The notes under the pieces were generated by a model. The model searched no databases, was not told the DNA's origin, and saw nothing but the letters and a program-made list of their open reading frames with translations. DNA of 64,000 nt from Azoarcus sp. KH32C (GTDB lineage: Bacteria > Pseudomonadota > Gammaproteobacteria > Burkholderiales > Rhodocyclaceae): contig NC_020516.1 of assembly GCF_000349945.1 (NCBI RefSeq), positions 1 to 64,000 on the forward strand, given 5' to 3'. Position numbers and translations under genes: made by a program. Below are positions 56,159 through 64,000 of this stretch, one piece after another. Within the stretch, counting starts at the first letter, position 1, and every line of letters begins with the position of its first letter.

Positions 56159-56536
56159 TCAGGCACTGGGTCGGTCGCCCAAGTGGCGTTCCAATGTGGC
56201 CAGAAAATCCTTATATCGGAAAGGCTTGGAAATGTAGCCGTCGCAACCGGCGGCGAGTATTCGTTCTTCATCACCCTTCATCGCCAGGGCCGTGAGGGCG
56301 ACGACCGGAATGGCACGCGTGGCCGGATCCCTCTTGAGCAAGCCGGTGGCTTCCATCCCGTCCATCCCTGGAAGATGCATATCCATCAGGATCAGGTCCG
56401 GCTTTTCGGTGCGTGCGAGCGTCAAGCCGATTTCGGCGTCGATGGCCTGTAGTGCACGATGTCCATTCGATTCCACAAGGAAGACGGCCAGTTCCATGTT
56501 GGTTTGGCTGTCCTCGACGATGAGTATGGTTGCCAT
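56159..56536 (-). CDS. Single-domain response regulator (DivK-like)
   Basis: A 125-residue receiver domain: starts ILIVEDSQTNMELAVFLVES, Asp52 in LILMDMHLPGMDG, Thr in VALTALAM, Lys in ISKPFR. No output domain. It is the first gene of a minus-strand group with an orphan solute-binding protein (26-base gap) and a hybrid kinase whose phosphorelay it may join. Confidence 0.9.
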   Translation of the reverse strand: MATILIVEDSQTNMELAVFLVESNGHRALQAIDAEIGLTLARTEKPDLILMDMHLPGMDGMEATGLLKRDPATRAIPVVALTALAMKGDEERILAAGCDGYISKPFRYKDFLATLERHLGDRPSA

Positions 56537-56887
56537 CGTGAGCCACCTCCGCGGGAATGGGATTCAATGCAAGACCCGAATTCACGTCTGAGCACTTGTA
56601 TTGATTGCTGGTTTCGCGATGTCGTCAGTGGCAGCATCTGCTCACAACGCCAAGATAGATCTCCGCGTGCGTCAATGCCAGAAGTCCCTCACACGACTGC
56701 TGAGGGGCGTCGGGACGTCCGCCGGACGAACGAAGCTTCGCCGCCGGATGAAGTCGGGAACCAACACTACGCGGCTTAGCGGCCGGCATGATCGTCGTGG
56801 CGAAGCCGCAGTGACGGGAAGCCGGTGCGGTGAGGCACAATGTTGTGAAGGGGCAGCGCACGCCTGACCGAAGAGAGGAATGTAGAC
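56537..56887. other. Intergenic region, nothing recognised
   Basis: About 350 bases between the response regulator (minus) and cytochrome b561 (plus), so it must hold divergent promoters. GAGAGGAATGTAG before 56888 gives a ribosome-binding site. No gene, strong hairpin or repeat was seen. Confidence 0.5.
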
Positions 56888-57583
56888 ATGACCCGTCGCC
56901 CGATCCTGCTGTGGGATCTGCCCACCCGCCTCGCCCACTGGCTCCTCGTCGCGCTCGTCGCCGTTGCGATCGTCAGCGTGAAGATCGGCGGCAACGCGAT
57001 GGAATGGCACGGGCGCGTCGGCCTCACGATCCTCGGCGTCGTCGTATTCCGCATCGTCTGGGGCCTCGTCGGTTCGACCTATGCGCGCTTCGCGCACTTC
57101 CTGCCGACGCCGGCGAAACTCCGTGCCTATCTGCAGGGCGACTGGCGCGGCGTCGGCCACAACCCGCTCGGCGCGTTGTCGGTACTTGCGCTGCTGTCGC
57201 TGATGGCCGGCCAGGCGCTCGCCGGCGCCTTCGCAAACGACGACATCGCGTTCTACGGTCCGCTCTACCACGCGGTGTCGGCCGAGCTCTCGGTCGCGCT
57301 GACGGGCCTGCATCGCAAGGCCGAGTGGATCGTCTACGCGCTCGTCGCGCTGCACGTCGGCGCCGTCATGTTTCACACCCACGTGAAGAAGGACAACCTC
57401 ATCGCGCCGATGATCACCGGCCGCAAGACGGTCGCCGACCCGGCAATCGCTTCGGCGCAAGGCGGCGGCTTCGTCGCGCTGATCCTCGCGCTGGTCCTGG
57501 CCGCGCTCGTCGTGTGGCTCGTGTCCGGCGGCCTGCTTCCCACTGCGCCGGAAGCGGTTCCGGCGTCCGCCCCAGCCTGGTGA
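56888..57583 (+). CDS. Cytochrome b561-type membrane protein
   Basis: A 231-residue integral membrane cytochrome b of the prokaryotic b561/CybB type with four main hydrophobic segments. Histidines for heme include LAHWLL, AMEWHGRVG, LYHA and VALHVGAVMFHTHV. An extra C-terminal membrane segment (about 195-215) precedes an Ala/Pro-rich tail. These proteins pass electrons between quinol and periplasmic carriers. A cytochrome c' gene lies 0.8 kb away beyond rluA, in the opposite direction, which is a frequent functional neighbour. Confidence 0.9.
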   Translation: MTRRPILLWDLPTRLAHWLLVALVAVAIVSVKIGGNAMEWHGRVGLTILGVVVFRIVWGLVGSTYARFAHFLPTPAKLRAYLQGDWRGVGHNPLGALSVLALLSLMAGQALAGAFANDDIAFYGPLYHAVSAELSVALTGLHRKAEWIVYALVALHVGAVMFHTHVKKDNLIAPMITGRKTVADPAIASAQGGGFVALILALVLAALVVWLVSGGLLPTAPEAVPASAPAW

Positions 57584-57641
57584 TTGATTCCCTGGCCGAT
57601 CACCTCGTGAATCTACAACGCCGTGTAAATTGGACCGCCGC

Positions 57642-58340
57642 TCAGAACGGCACGCTGCTCTCGAAGCTCACCGGCAGCTGCGTTGCGGGGTGATCGAAGG
57701 AGATGCCGGCGGCGTGAAGCAGCATGCGCGGATGACGCTCCGCGCTCTCGGGCGGCGCGTAGAGCGTGTCGCCGAGGATCGGGTGGCCGATCGACATCAG
57801 GTGCACACGCAGCTGGTGCGAGCGTCCCGTGACTGGTTCGAGTTCGACGCGGGACACGGCATCACGGCCCACGCCGTCGCGGGCGAGCACGTGATAGCGC
57901 GTCAGCGCCCGACGGCCGCGCTGGTCGACGATCTGGCGCGGACGGTTCTCCCAGTCGCAGATCAGCGGCAGGTCGATCTCCCCGCCTTCATGGTCGACGT
58001 GGCCGTGCACCTGCGCAAGATAGCGCTTGCCGACCGTCTGCCTCTCGAACGCCATGCTCATCCGCCGGTGCATCTCCGCGCCGCGCGCGAGCACGATCAG
58101 GCCCGAGGTCGCCATGTCGAGGCGATGCACGATCCGCGCGTCAGCATAGAGCGCCTGCACGCGGGCGGCGAGGCAGTCCTGCCGTTCCTCCCCGCGTCCC
58201 GGCACGGAAAGCAGGCCGGCAGGTTTTTCGGCGACGATCAGCGCGTCGTCGGCGTAGAGAATGGTCGGAGCAAGATGCGGCACGGCGGGCAGGCGGATCA
58301 GCAAAATCCGCGTTTTACCAAGAATCGCGCGCGAGGACAA
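57642..58340 (-). CDS. rluA: RluA-family pseudouridine synthase
   Basis: A 232-residue RluA-type synthase without an S4 domain. Catalytic Asp in HRLDMATSGLIVLARG, identical in pattern to RluA of E. coli (23S U746 and tRNA U32); RYLAQVHGHV and SHQLRVHLMSIGHPI are further family marks. The frame starts at a TTG at 58340; a GTG at 58283 would begin nearer the conserved part (PHLAPTILYADDALIV) and may be the true start. No clear ribosome-binding site for either. It lies between cytochrome c' and b561 genes but seems unrelated to them. Confidence 0.88.
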   Translation of the reverse strand: MSSRAILGKTRILLIRLPAVPHLAPTILYADDALIVAEKPAGLLSVPGRGEERQDCLAARVQALYADARIVHRLDMATSGLIVLARGAEMHRRMSMAFERQTVGKRYLAQVHGHVDHEGGEIDLPLICDWENRPRQIVDQRGRRALTRYHVLARDGVGRDAVSRVELEPVTGRSHQLRVHLMSIGHPILGDTLYAPPESAERHPRMLLHAAGISFDHPATQLPVSFESSVPF

Positions 58341-58373
58341 TGGAAGTCCGCAACAGCCCGCCGGCGCCGTCGA

Positions 58374-58859
58374 TCATTCCTCGATGCGGAACTTGTCGTG
58401 GCAGGCCTTGCACGCCTTGCCGGTCTCGCCGAACTGTGCCTTGATCGCGGCCGGATCGCCTGCCAGTGCGACCTGTTGCAGCTTGTTCGCCTGCTCGACG
58501 AGGTTCCGCGCCAGCTTGCCGACCTCATCCTGCTCCTTGAACAGATCCGGCTTCACGCGCGTCTCCTTCCAGCCCTTGCCCTTGTCGGTGCCCGGCGCGA
58601 ACAGCGCCCCCATGCCCGAGTTCGCGACCGCGGCAACGGCGTTGGCCGCCGCGGCGACCTGATCCTTGTTGTACGGCGTCGCGCCATCGACGACCTGAGC
58701 CTTGATCTTGCCCATGTTCCACGCCATGAAGGTGTAGCCGGACTGGCGGAAGCGGATCGCATCCTCGGTCTTCATTTCGGCGGCTGCGGTGGCGGCTGCG
58801 ACGCCTGCGAGCGACAGGGCGGCCAGGGCAAGGGTCGTGGAGCGGAAGGTCTTGTTCAT
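58374..58859 (-). CDS. Cytochrome c'
   Basis: A 161-residue periplasmic class II c-type cytochrome. Signal peptide about 1-28 (TLALAALSLAGVAAATAAA). The heme motif CKACH is near the C-terminus, as in all cytochromes c', and the N-terminal helix begins EDAIRFRQSGYTFMAWNMGKI. Cytochrome c' binds NO (and CO) and is linked to NO tolerance. The ATG at 58859 follows GAGAGA; the frame is open 6 codons further up. Confidence 0.94.
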   Translation of the reverse strand: MNKTFRSTTLALAALSLAGVAAATAAAEMKTEDAIRFRQSGYTFMAWNMGKIKAQVVDGATPYNKDQVAAAANAVAAVANSGMGALFAPGTDKGKGWKETRVKPDLFKEQDEVGKLARNLVEQANKLQQVALAGDPAAIKAQFGETGKACKACHDKFRIEE

Positions 58860-59055
58860 CGTTCGATCTCTCTTCATGTCTGATGGATAGCGGCCGGACG
58901 CCGCCGCTGCGGGCCGGCGTCCGATGCATGAACAGCAGTGTAGGGAGATCTATTCCATCGCCAAGCGCACGGTGACCTGGGTCACACAGGCGATGACGGA
59001 AATCCGGCGGGACGGGACCGCATGCAGCCCCGTCGCGTCGCCTCGGTTGAGCCGC

Positions 59056-60528
59056 TCACTTGATCCGAATCGGCACGAAGATGCGCGCGTTGCCGCGTTG
59101 CGCGAGGAGCGCGAAGCGGTTGCCGGCCTTTTCGACCAGTTGGCGCAGAGCCTGGAGGCTTGTCACCGGCTGGTTGTTCAGCGCCAGGATCACGTCCCCG
59201 GCCTGCAGTCCGGCCTGTGCCGCCGGCCCGCTCGCGCGCTCGACGACCACGCCGCCGCGCACGCCCAGCTGCGAAGCCTCTTCCGCGGTCAGCGCCCGCC
59301 CGGTCAGCCCGAGCTTGCCGCCGGCATCCTCGCCGCGCGGCGCGCCGCCGGAAGGCTCGGCCACCGTCTCGCTGCGCATCTCCCCGAGCGTCGTCGTCAC
59401 CGTGCGGCTCTTTCCGTCGCGCCAGATTTCGAGCTTCACGCTCGTGCCCGGACGCTTGTCGCCGATGATCCGCGGCAGGTCGCCCGAATCCTCGACCCGC
59501 ACGCCATCCACGGCGAGCACCACGTCGCCCGCCTTCACGCCGGCCTTGTCGGCCGGCGAATCCGCCTCGACGTTCGACACCAGCGCGCCGCGCGGCTCGC
59601 TCAGACCGAAGGATTGCGCAAGATCCTTGTCCAGGCCCTGGATCGTTACCCCCAGCTTGCCGCGCTGCACGCGCCCGTACTTGACGATCTGCTCCTTCAC
59701 CTTCAGCGCGACGTCGATCGGGATCGCGAACGAAATCCCCATGAAACCGCCCGAGCGCGAGTAGATCTGCGAATTGATGCCGATCACCTCGCCGTTCAGG
59801 TTGAACAGCGGACCGCCAGAATTGCCCGGGTTGATCGCGACGTCGGTCTGCAGGAAAGGCACGTAGTTCTCGTCCGGGAGCCGACGCGCCTTGGCCGAGA
59901 TGATGCCCGCGGTCACCGTGTTGTCAAAGCCGAAAGGCGAGCCGACCGCGATCACCCATTCACCGACGCGCGCGCGCTCCGGGTCGCCGGTGCGCACCGT
60001 CGGCAGCCCCGTCGCGTCGATCTTCAGCAGCGCGATGTCCGTCCGCTTGTCGGTGCCGACGACCTTCGCCTTGAATTCGCGTTTGTCGATCAGCTTCACG
60101 GTCACTTCCGACTCGCCTTCGCCGACGACGTGCGCGTTCGTCAGTACGTAGCCGTCGCCGCTGACGACGAAGCCCGATCCGATGCCGCGGCTGATGCGCG
60201 GTCCGCGGTTGCCGTGCCCGGGCTGCCCCGGCGTCCCAGGCAGGGGCACGCCGAAGCGCCGCAGGAAGTCGTAGAACGGATCGTCGGGGGACAAGCCGGC
60301 GATGTCCTCATCATTTCCGCGCTGCTTCTGCACCACGCTGATATTCACGACCGCCGGTCCGACCTGTTCGACCAGATCGCTGAAATCCGGCAGGCCGTAG
60401 CGGTTCGGCGCGCCGCCCGGCGAGGGGGCGACGGCGGATGGGGTGGCTGCCACTGCCGGCACGGAGCCGAAGGTCGTCGCGAGACCGGTGGCGACGGTCA
60501 TGATCGCGACAAGAATCGTCTTTCGCAT
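59056..60528 (-). CDS. HtrA/DegP family periplasmic serine protease
   Basis: A 490-residue DegP/MucD-type protease and chaperone. Signal peptide about 1-28. Catalytic triad: His133 (TNAHVV), Asp164 (RTDIALL), Ser237 (GNSGGPL). Two PDZ domains follow (about 265-365 and 395-490; GQxxD-like GDVVLAVDG and GDVILALNN). The start at 60528 is set by the signal peptide. Function: degrades misfolded envelope proteins, usually sigma-E controlled. An exported hypothetical protein gene lies just upstream on the same strand. Confidence 0.95.
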   Translation of the reverse strand: MRKTILVAIMTVATGLATTFGSVPAVAATPSAVAPSPGGAPNRYGLPDFSDLVEQVGPAVVNISVVQKQRGNDEDIAGLSPDDPFYDFLRRFGVPLPGTPGQPGHGNRGPRISRGIGSGFVVSGDGYVLTNAHVVGEGESEVTVKLIDKREFKAKVVGTDKRTDIALLKIDATGLPTVRTGDPERARVGEWVIAVGSPFGFDNTVTAGIISAKARRLPDENYVPFLQTDVAINPGNSGGPLFNLNGEVIGINSQIYSRSGGFMGISFAIPIDVALKVKEQIVKYGRVQRGKLGVTIQGLDKDLAQSFGLSEPRGALVSNVEADSPADKAGVKAGDVVLAVDGVRVEDSGDLPRIIGDKRPGTSVKLEIWRDGKSRTVTTTLGEMRSETVAEPSGGAPRGEDAGGKLGLTGRALTAEEASQLGVRGGVVVERASGPAAQAGLQAGDVILALNNQPVTSLQALRQLVEKAGNRFALLAQRGNARIFVPIRIK

Positions 60529-60619
60529 GCTCTGTTGATCCCCGAATGGTGATGAATGCCATCGGTAGACGGGTGCAGCCCGCAGTCGTTCCCGGCGAAC
60601 CGGCAATGACGGAAAGATT

Positions 60620-61132
60620 TCAGTTTATTGCGGGATCATCGAGCGCATCCTGCGCCAGCGCGACCTCCGAAATCGTGCGCAGGAATTCCACGCTGCAGGC
60701 CTGACGCACGCCGCACATCACGGCTTCGGCGAGCTGGATCATGAATTCCCGTTCTCCCGGATCGCTGTACATGGGGATCGAGATCCGGCGTCCCTGAAAC
60801 TGCTCGGGATGCTCGAGGATTTGCCGTGCGACGCGCGGCAGCGGGCGGCCCTTGGAGGGGGCCGCCGACCTCTCCGCCTCGCCCGCGTCCGGGACCTCGC
60901 CCGGGACCTCGGCAACCGGGCCGTCGTCCTGCGACAGTTGGCAGGACAGGCTCGTCGTCGCGGTGTCGTGCCAGCACACCCAGGTGGTGTGGGCCGTGCT
61001 GCCTTCCGCATGAGCGGGTTTGCCGTAGAACAAGGACATGATCATCGCCACGCCGAAGCAGGCCCAGCGCACCATGCCATCGACAATATTCCGATCGGCA
61101 CGTACGGCAACACGATTGATTTTCCGGTCCAT
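60620..61132 (-). CDS. Exported protein of unknown function
   Basis: A 170-residue protein I do not recognise. A hydrophobic segment (about 22-40) ends in a good signal-peptidase site (KPAHAEG). The mature part has paired cysteines (WVCWHD, LSCQLS, VMCGVRQACSV), so disulfides are likely, and an acidic/proline-rich middle. The ATG at 61132 has a GAGGTGGG ribosome-binding site; a shorter start at 61075 would give a more usual signal peptide. It is followed by the HtrA gene after 91 bases; no functional link is proven. Confidence 0.65.
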   Translation of the reverse strand: MDRKINRVAVRADRNIVDGMVRWACFGVAMIMSLFYGKPAHAEGSTAHTTWVCWHDTATTSLSCQLSQDDGPVAEVPGEVPDAGEAERSAAPSKGRPLPRVARQILEHPEQFQGRRISIPMYSDPGEREFMIQLAEAVMCGVRQACSVEFLRTISEVALAQDALDDPAIN

Positions 61133-61293
61133 ATGCCCACCTCGTCAGCGATGGGTCAAGCATAGGGATCCCGGTCCCGCGGGAAAATTCGTTCAATTGC
61201 TCACGGCTATGCGTAGATCTACCTATACTGCAGTCGGCAGAACCGCTCTGCATAAATGCTGTAGCGGGGACACAGACCCGGGAGGAGTCCAGG

Positions 61294-61911
61294 ATGGCCA
61301 CCGAACAGTGGGTCGCGATCGTCGATGATGACGAGGCGTTCCGCAAGTCGCTCGAGCGCGTGTTCCGCTCGGCCGGTTTTCACGTCGAATCCTTCGGCGG
61401 CGCCGAATCCTTCCTCGCCGGCTACATCCCGAAGGACGAGGCCTGCATCATCCTCGACCTGCGCATGCCCTTCGTCGGCGGCCTCGAACTGCACGAGCGC
61501 ATGAAGGCACGCGGCATCGACCTGCCTGTGATCATCTACACCGGCAACGCCGACGTGCCCGTCACCGTCCGCGCGATGCAGGCTGGCACCTTCGCCGTCC
61601 TCGAAAAGCCCCTCAGCAATGAGTTGCTGATCGAGCAGGTGCGCCTCGCGATCGCGAGCACTCGCGGCCGCCGCGCCCGTCGCGGCCAGATCGCCGTCGC
61701 GCGTGCCCGCCTGGCGCTGCTCACCGAGCGCGAACGCGAAACCGCGCTCCACCTCGTCGACGGCCTGTCCGCGCGCGAGGTCGCCGACCGCCTGGGCATC
61801 AGCCCGCGCACCGTCGAAGCCCACCGCATGAACCTCTTCCGCAAGCTGGAAATCAAGTCCGGCGCCGAACTCTCCCGGCTCTTCGTGCTCGCCGAGTTGG
61901 GCGACGTGTAG
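61294..61911 (+). CDS. FixJ/NarL-type response regulator
   Basis: A 205-residue response regulator: receiver with Asp55 (CIILDLRMPF) and C-terminal LuxR-type helix-turn-helix (LTERERETALHLVDGLSAREVADRLGISPRTVEAHRMNL). The sequence is close to the FixJ/TtrR group, often paired with a PAS kinase; no kinase gene adjoins it here, so the partner lies elsewhere or beyond the window. The gene is divergent from the exported hypothetical protein and convergent on the TonB receptor. GGGAGGAG is a strong ribosome-binding site. Confidence 0.93.
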   Translation: MATEQWVAIVDDDEAFRKSLERVFRSAGFHVESFGGAESFLAGYIPKDEACIILDLRMPFVGGLELHERMKARGIDLPVIIYTGNADVPVTVRAMQAGTFAVLEKPLSNELLIEQVRLAIASTRGRRARRGQIAVARARLALLTERERETALHLVDGLSAREVADRLGISPRTVEAHRMNLFRKLEIKSGAELSRLFVLAELGDV

Positions 61912-61930
61912 CCGTTCCCCCCGTCGTCGC

Positions 61931-63973
61931 TCAGAATTCCGTCGTCACGCTCAAGGCCACCTGCGGCTCGACGCGATTCACCGGCCGGTCGCCGGCCAGG
62001 CGCTGCAACGGGTAGTTCGCCAATTCCTGGTGTTTTCCGAGCAGGTTGATCCCCGTCAGGCGCACCTCCACGCGCTGACCGCCATCGAGCACGAAGTGGC
62101 GTGCGATGCTCGCATCCGCGGTCGTGTAGGCCGGCACGCTGTAGCGGTAGCTCGGCGTGAAGCCGTTGCCGGCATCGACCGGACCGCTGCGCAGCAGCGT
62201 CAGTGTGCTCTGCCACGGCCCGCTGCGCTGCAGCCAGGTCAGGCTCGCGGTGTAGGGGGCGACGCTGCGGCGGATCGCCTCTTCGTCCGATTGCGCCCGG
62301 ATCACCGTGTGGCTGAAAAGCAGCTGCCCGCCTTCCCAAGGACGCACCTGCAACTGGTACTCGATGCCCTCGACACGGATCGCGTCGTCGCGATTGACCC
62401 ACTGCGACGGCGGAAGGAAGTGCTGCACGATCGCCTGGAAGGGGTTCGTCGCCGGCACGTCGACCGCCTGGCGGCGGATCTGGTCGCGCGTTTCCTCGTG
62501 GAAGAGGCGCACGTCGATCTGCGCGCGGCCGTCGGGCAGCTGGCCGAGGAAGCCCAGCTCGAAGGCATCGATGCGCGGCGGCTCGATGTCGGGATTCGCG
62601 ATCTGGCGCTGTTGCAGCAGCAGCGTCGTGCCGGGAACGTAAATGCGCACGTCGGCATTGCGATCGAAGATGCCGGGCTGGCGGTAGGCGCGCGTGTAGC
62701 CGATGCGCCAGGACTGGGCGGTGTCGGGCAGCCAGTTCAGGAATACCCGCGGCGACAGCCGCGTCTGGTCGTACTGGGCGTTTTCGGCCATCAGGCCGGC
62801 GTTCAGCAACCACTCGTTTGCGAAGTGCCATTCGCTGTTGCCGTACAGCCGGGACGTGTCCTGCGACTGTTTCGGGTCATTGTAGAGCAGGAAGGGCGAA
62901 ACGAATTCGTCGCGGCGCCATTCCGCGCCCCATCCCAGCCGCAGCCGGTCGGAGGCGGTGAAATGATGTTCGAACTCGAGGTTGTGACGCGTCGTCGCGT
63001 TGTTCTCATTGACCGGCACTTCGACCAGCGGCACCCCGAGCCCCTGTAGACCGCGACTGCTGATCTTCCACTCGTCGCGCGCCTTCTCGCGCGCGTAGTT
63101 CGTCGACAGCACGAACTCTTCGTCGCTCGTCGGTGCGTGGCGCCAGCGCAGCTGCACGAACTCCGAGTGCATCGCTGCCTTGCGCTTCGGATTGCTGTTG
63201 AACTGGGTGTTGTCGTAGCCGCGTTCGCGATCGCTGTGCATCACGCCGGCGGCCATCGTGATCTCGTCGTAGGTGCTGATGCGCAGGTCGCCGCGCAGAT
63301 TCGCGCGGTTGGTCGTGCGGTCATCGTGCAGTCCGCCCATGCCGTCGTCACGTTCGCGCTGCACCGTCAGGCGCAGGCCGAGCGGCCCCTGCTGGCCCAC
63401 GGCGCGTGCGCTGCCCCCCGCGATGCCGTTGGTGCCGCCGCGCAGCATGACCGCGCTGCCGGTCTCCTCGGAAGTGTGGCGCGTGATGATGTTGACGATG
63501 CCGTCGAAGGCCTGCGAGCCGTAGGCGGCCGAATCGGTGCCGCGCACGACCTCGATGCGCTCGATGTCCTCGATCGCGATCGGGATTCCCCCGGCGAAGG
63601 CGCCTCCGAAGTACGGCGCATACAGCGGACGCCCGTCGAGCAGCAACTGCACCTGCCTCGGGTAATCGGTGCCCGGTCCGTGATAGCTCACCCACTGGTC
63701 GTTGCCGGTTTCCTGCGCGATCTGCATCCCTGGCACCAGCCGCAGCAGGCGCCCGATGTCGCGGTAGCCGGTCGCACGGATCAGGTCGCGATCCAGGATC
63801 GTGATCGCGGCGGGCGTCTCGCGTTGCGGCTTCGGCATCCGCGACACCGTCAGCACGACGGGCAGAGGTTCGAAGAATGCCTGTTCGGATTCGAGGGACT
63901 GGCCCGAAGCCGGGCAGGACAGGACGAGTAGGGCGGCTGGAAGCAGTCCTGTATAGCAGGAAGTGGGTTGCAT
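61931..63973 (-). CDS. TonB-dependent outer membrane receptor
   Basis: A 680-residue receptor: signal peptide about 1-24, plug domain (about 45-165; RRLLRLVPGMQIAQETG-type, with VQLLLDGRPLYAPYFGG and IERIEVVRGTDSAAYGSQAFDGIVNI), then a barrel ending in the terminal aromatic (VALSVTTEF, Phe). The TonB-box region near 30-45 reads PLPVVLTVSRMPKPQ. Ligand is unknown: ferric siderophore, vitamin B12 or another compound. Gene ends 19 bases from the FixJ-type stop; the upstream part of its operon lies beyond 64 kb. Confidence 0.92.
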   Translation of the reverse strand: MQPTSCYTGLLPAALLVLSCPASGQSLESEQAFFEPLPVVLTVSRMPKPQRETPAAITILDRDLIRATGYRDIGRLLRLVPGMQIAQETGNDQWVSYHGPGTDYPRQVQLLLDGRPLYAPYFGGAFAGGIPIAIEDIERIEVVRGTDSAAYGSQAFDGIVNIITRHTSEETGSAVMLRGGTNGIAGGSARAVGQQGPLGLRLTVQRERDDGMGGLHDDRTTNRANLRGDLRISTYDEITMAAGVMHSDRERGYDNTQFNSNPKRKAAMHSEFVQLRWRHAPTSDEEFVLSTNYAREKARDEWKISSRGLQGLGVPLVEVPVNENNATTRHNLEFEHHFTASDRLRLGWGAEWRRDEFVSPFLLYNDPKQSQDTSRLYGNSEWHFANEWLLNAGLMAENAQYDQTRLSPRVFLNWLPDTAQSWRIGYTRAYRQPGIFDRNADVRIYVPGTTLLLQQRQIANPDIEPPRIDAFELGFLGQLPDGRAQIDVRLFHEETRDQIRRQAVDVPATNPFQAIVQHFLPPSQWVNRDDAIRVEGIEYQLQVRPWEGGQLLFSHTVIRAQSDEEAIRRSVAPYTASLTWLQRSGPWQSTLTLLRSGPVDAGNGFTPSYRYSVPAYTTADASIARHFVLDGGQRVEVRLTGINLLGKHQELANYPLQRLAGDRPVNRVEPQVALSVTTEF

Positions 63974-64000
63974 GGCGGGGATTCTTCTTTTTTCGCTGGG

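Overview
This 64 kb window is GC-rich chromosomal DNA that opens with dnaA, dnaN and gyrB. It most likely comes from a betaproteobacterium of the Azoarcus/Aromatoleum/Thauera group (Rhodocyclales). The basis is gene content: EarP with an arginine-32 EF-P, a double-length UvrA, a glutaryl-CoA dehydrogenase next to a class III CoA-transferase, and very many c-di-GMP and heme/NO sensory genes. The assignment rests on family recognition, not on a database search.

Layout. 1-5.6 kb: dnaA-dnaN-gyrB, with a DnaA box upstream of dnaA and terminators after dnaN and gyrB. 5.7-7.6 kb: a visibly AT-richer two-gene insert encoding a DUF262 protein and an overlapping HEPN-domain protein; it looks like a laterally acquired toxin-antitoxin or defence module. 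8.1-10.9 kb: a CBS-pair protein, an unrecognised conserved protein and a self-inhibited Fic protein. 11-15 kb: an NO-sensing set of HDOD protein, H-NOX protein, H-NOX-associated diguanylate cyclase and a small CZB zinc protein. 15-17 kb: the divergent argO/argP pair. 16.6-21.2 kb: a PAS sensor kinase with a single-domain response regulator, then an HD-GYP protein and a bacteriohemerythrin.

21-30 kb is a catabolic unit: a MocR/GabR-type regulator divergent from a spermidine/putrescine-type ABC transporter, a gabD/davD-like dehydrogenase and a gabT/davT-like transaminase, closed by a strong terminator. 33.5-37.2 kb holds a LysR regulator divergent from glutaryl-CoA dehydrogenase and a CaiB-family CoA-transferase. 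The two units together could take 5-aminovalerate through glutarate and glutaryl-CoA to crotonyl-CoA. Between and after them are a secreted metalloprotease-like protein, a diguanylate cyclase with a c-type heme sensor domain, a response regulator and a REC-REC-PAS-GAF-PAS-GGDEF-EAL protein.

41-46 kb: rdgC, an SRPBCC protein, rsuA, then a 0.7 kb non-coding, AT-rich, internally duplicated region with several DnaA-box-like 9-mers, followed by earP and efp. That region is the most striking non-coding structure here and may be a replication origin or another DnaA-binding locus. 46-52 kb: a small lipoprotein and a 1900-residue tandem UvrA. 52-57 kb: a three-gene sensory operon of hybrid kinase, orphan solute-binding protein and single-domain response regulator. 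57-64 kb: cytochrome b561, an RluA-type pseudouridine synthase, cytochrome c', an HtrA/DegP protease, an exported protein of unknown function, a FixJ-type regulator and a TonB-dependent receptor.

No tRNA, rRNA, CRISPR array or recognisable insertion sequence was seen. Most long open frames antisense to the listed genes are by-products of high GC content and are left out.
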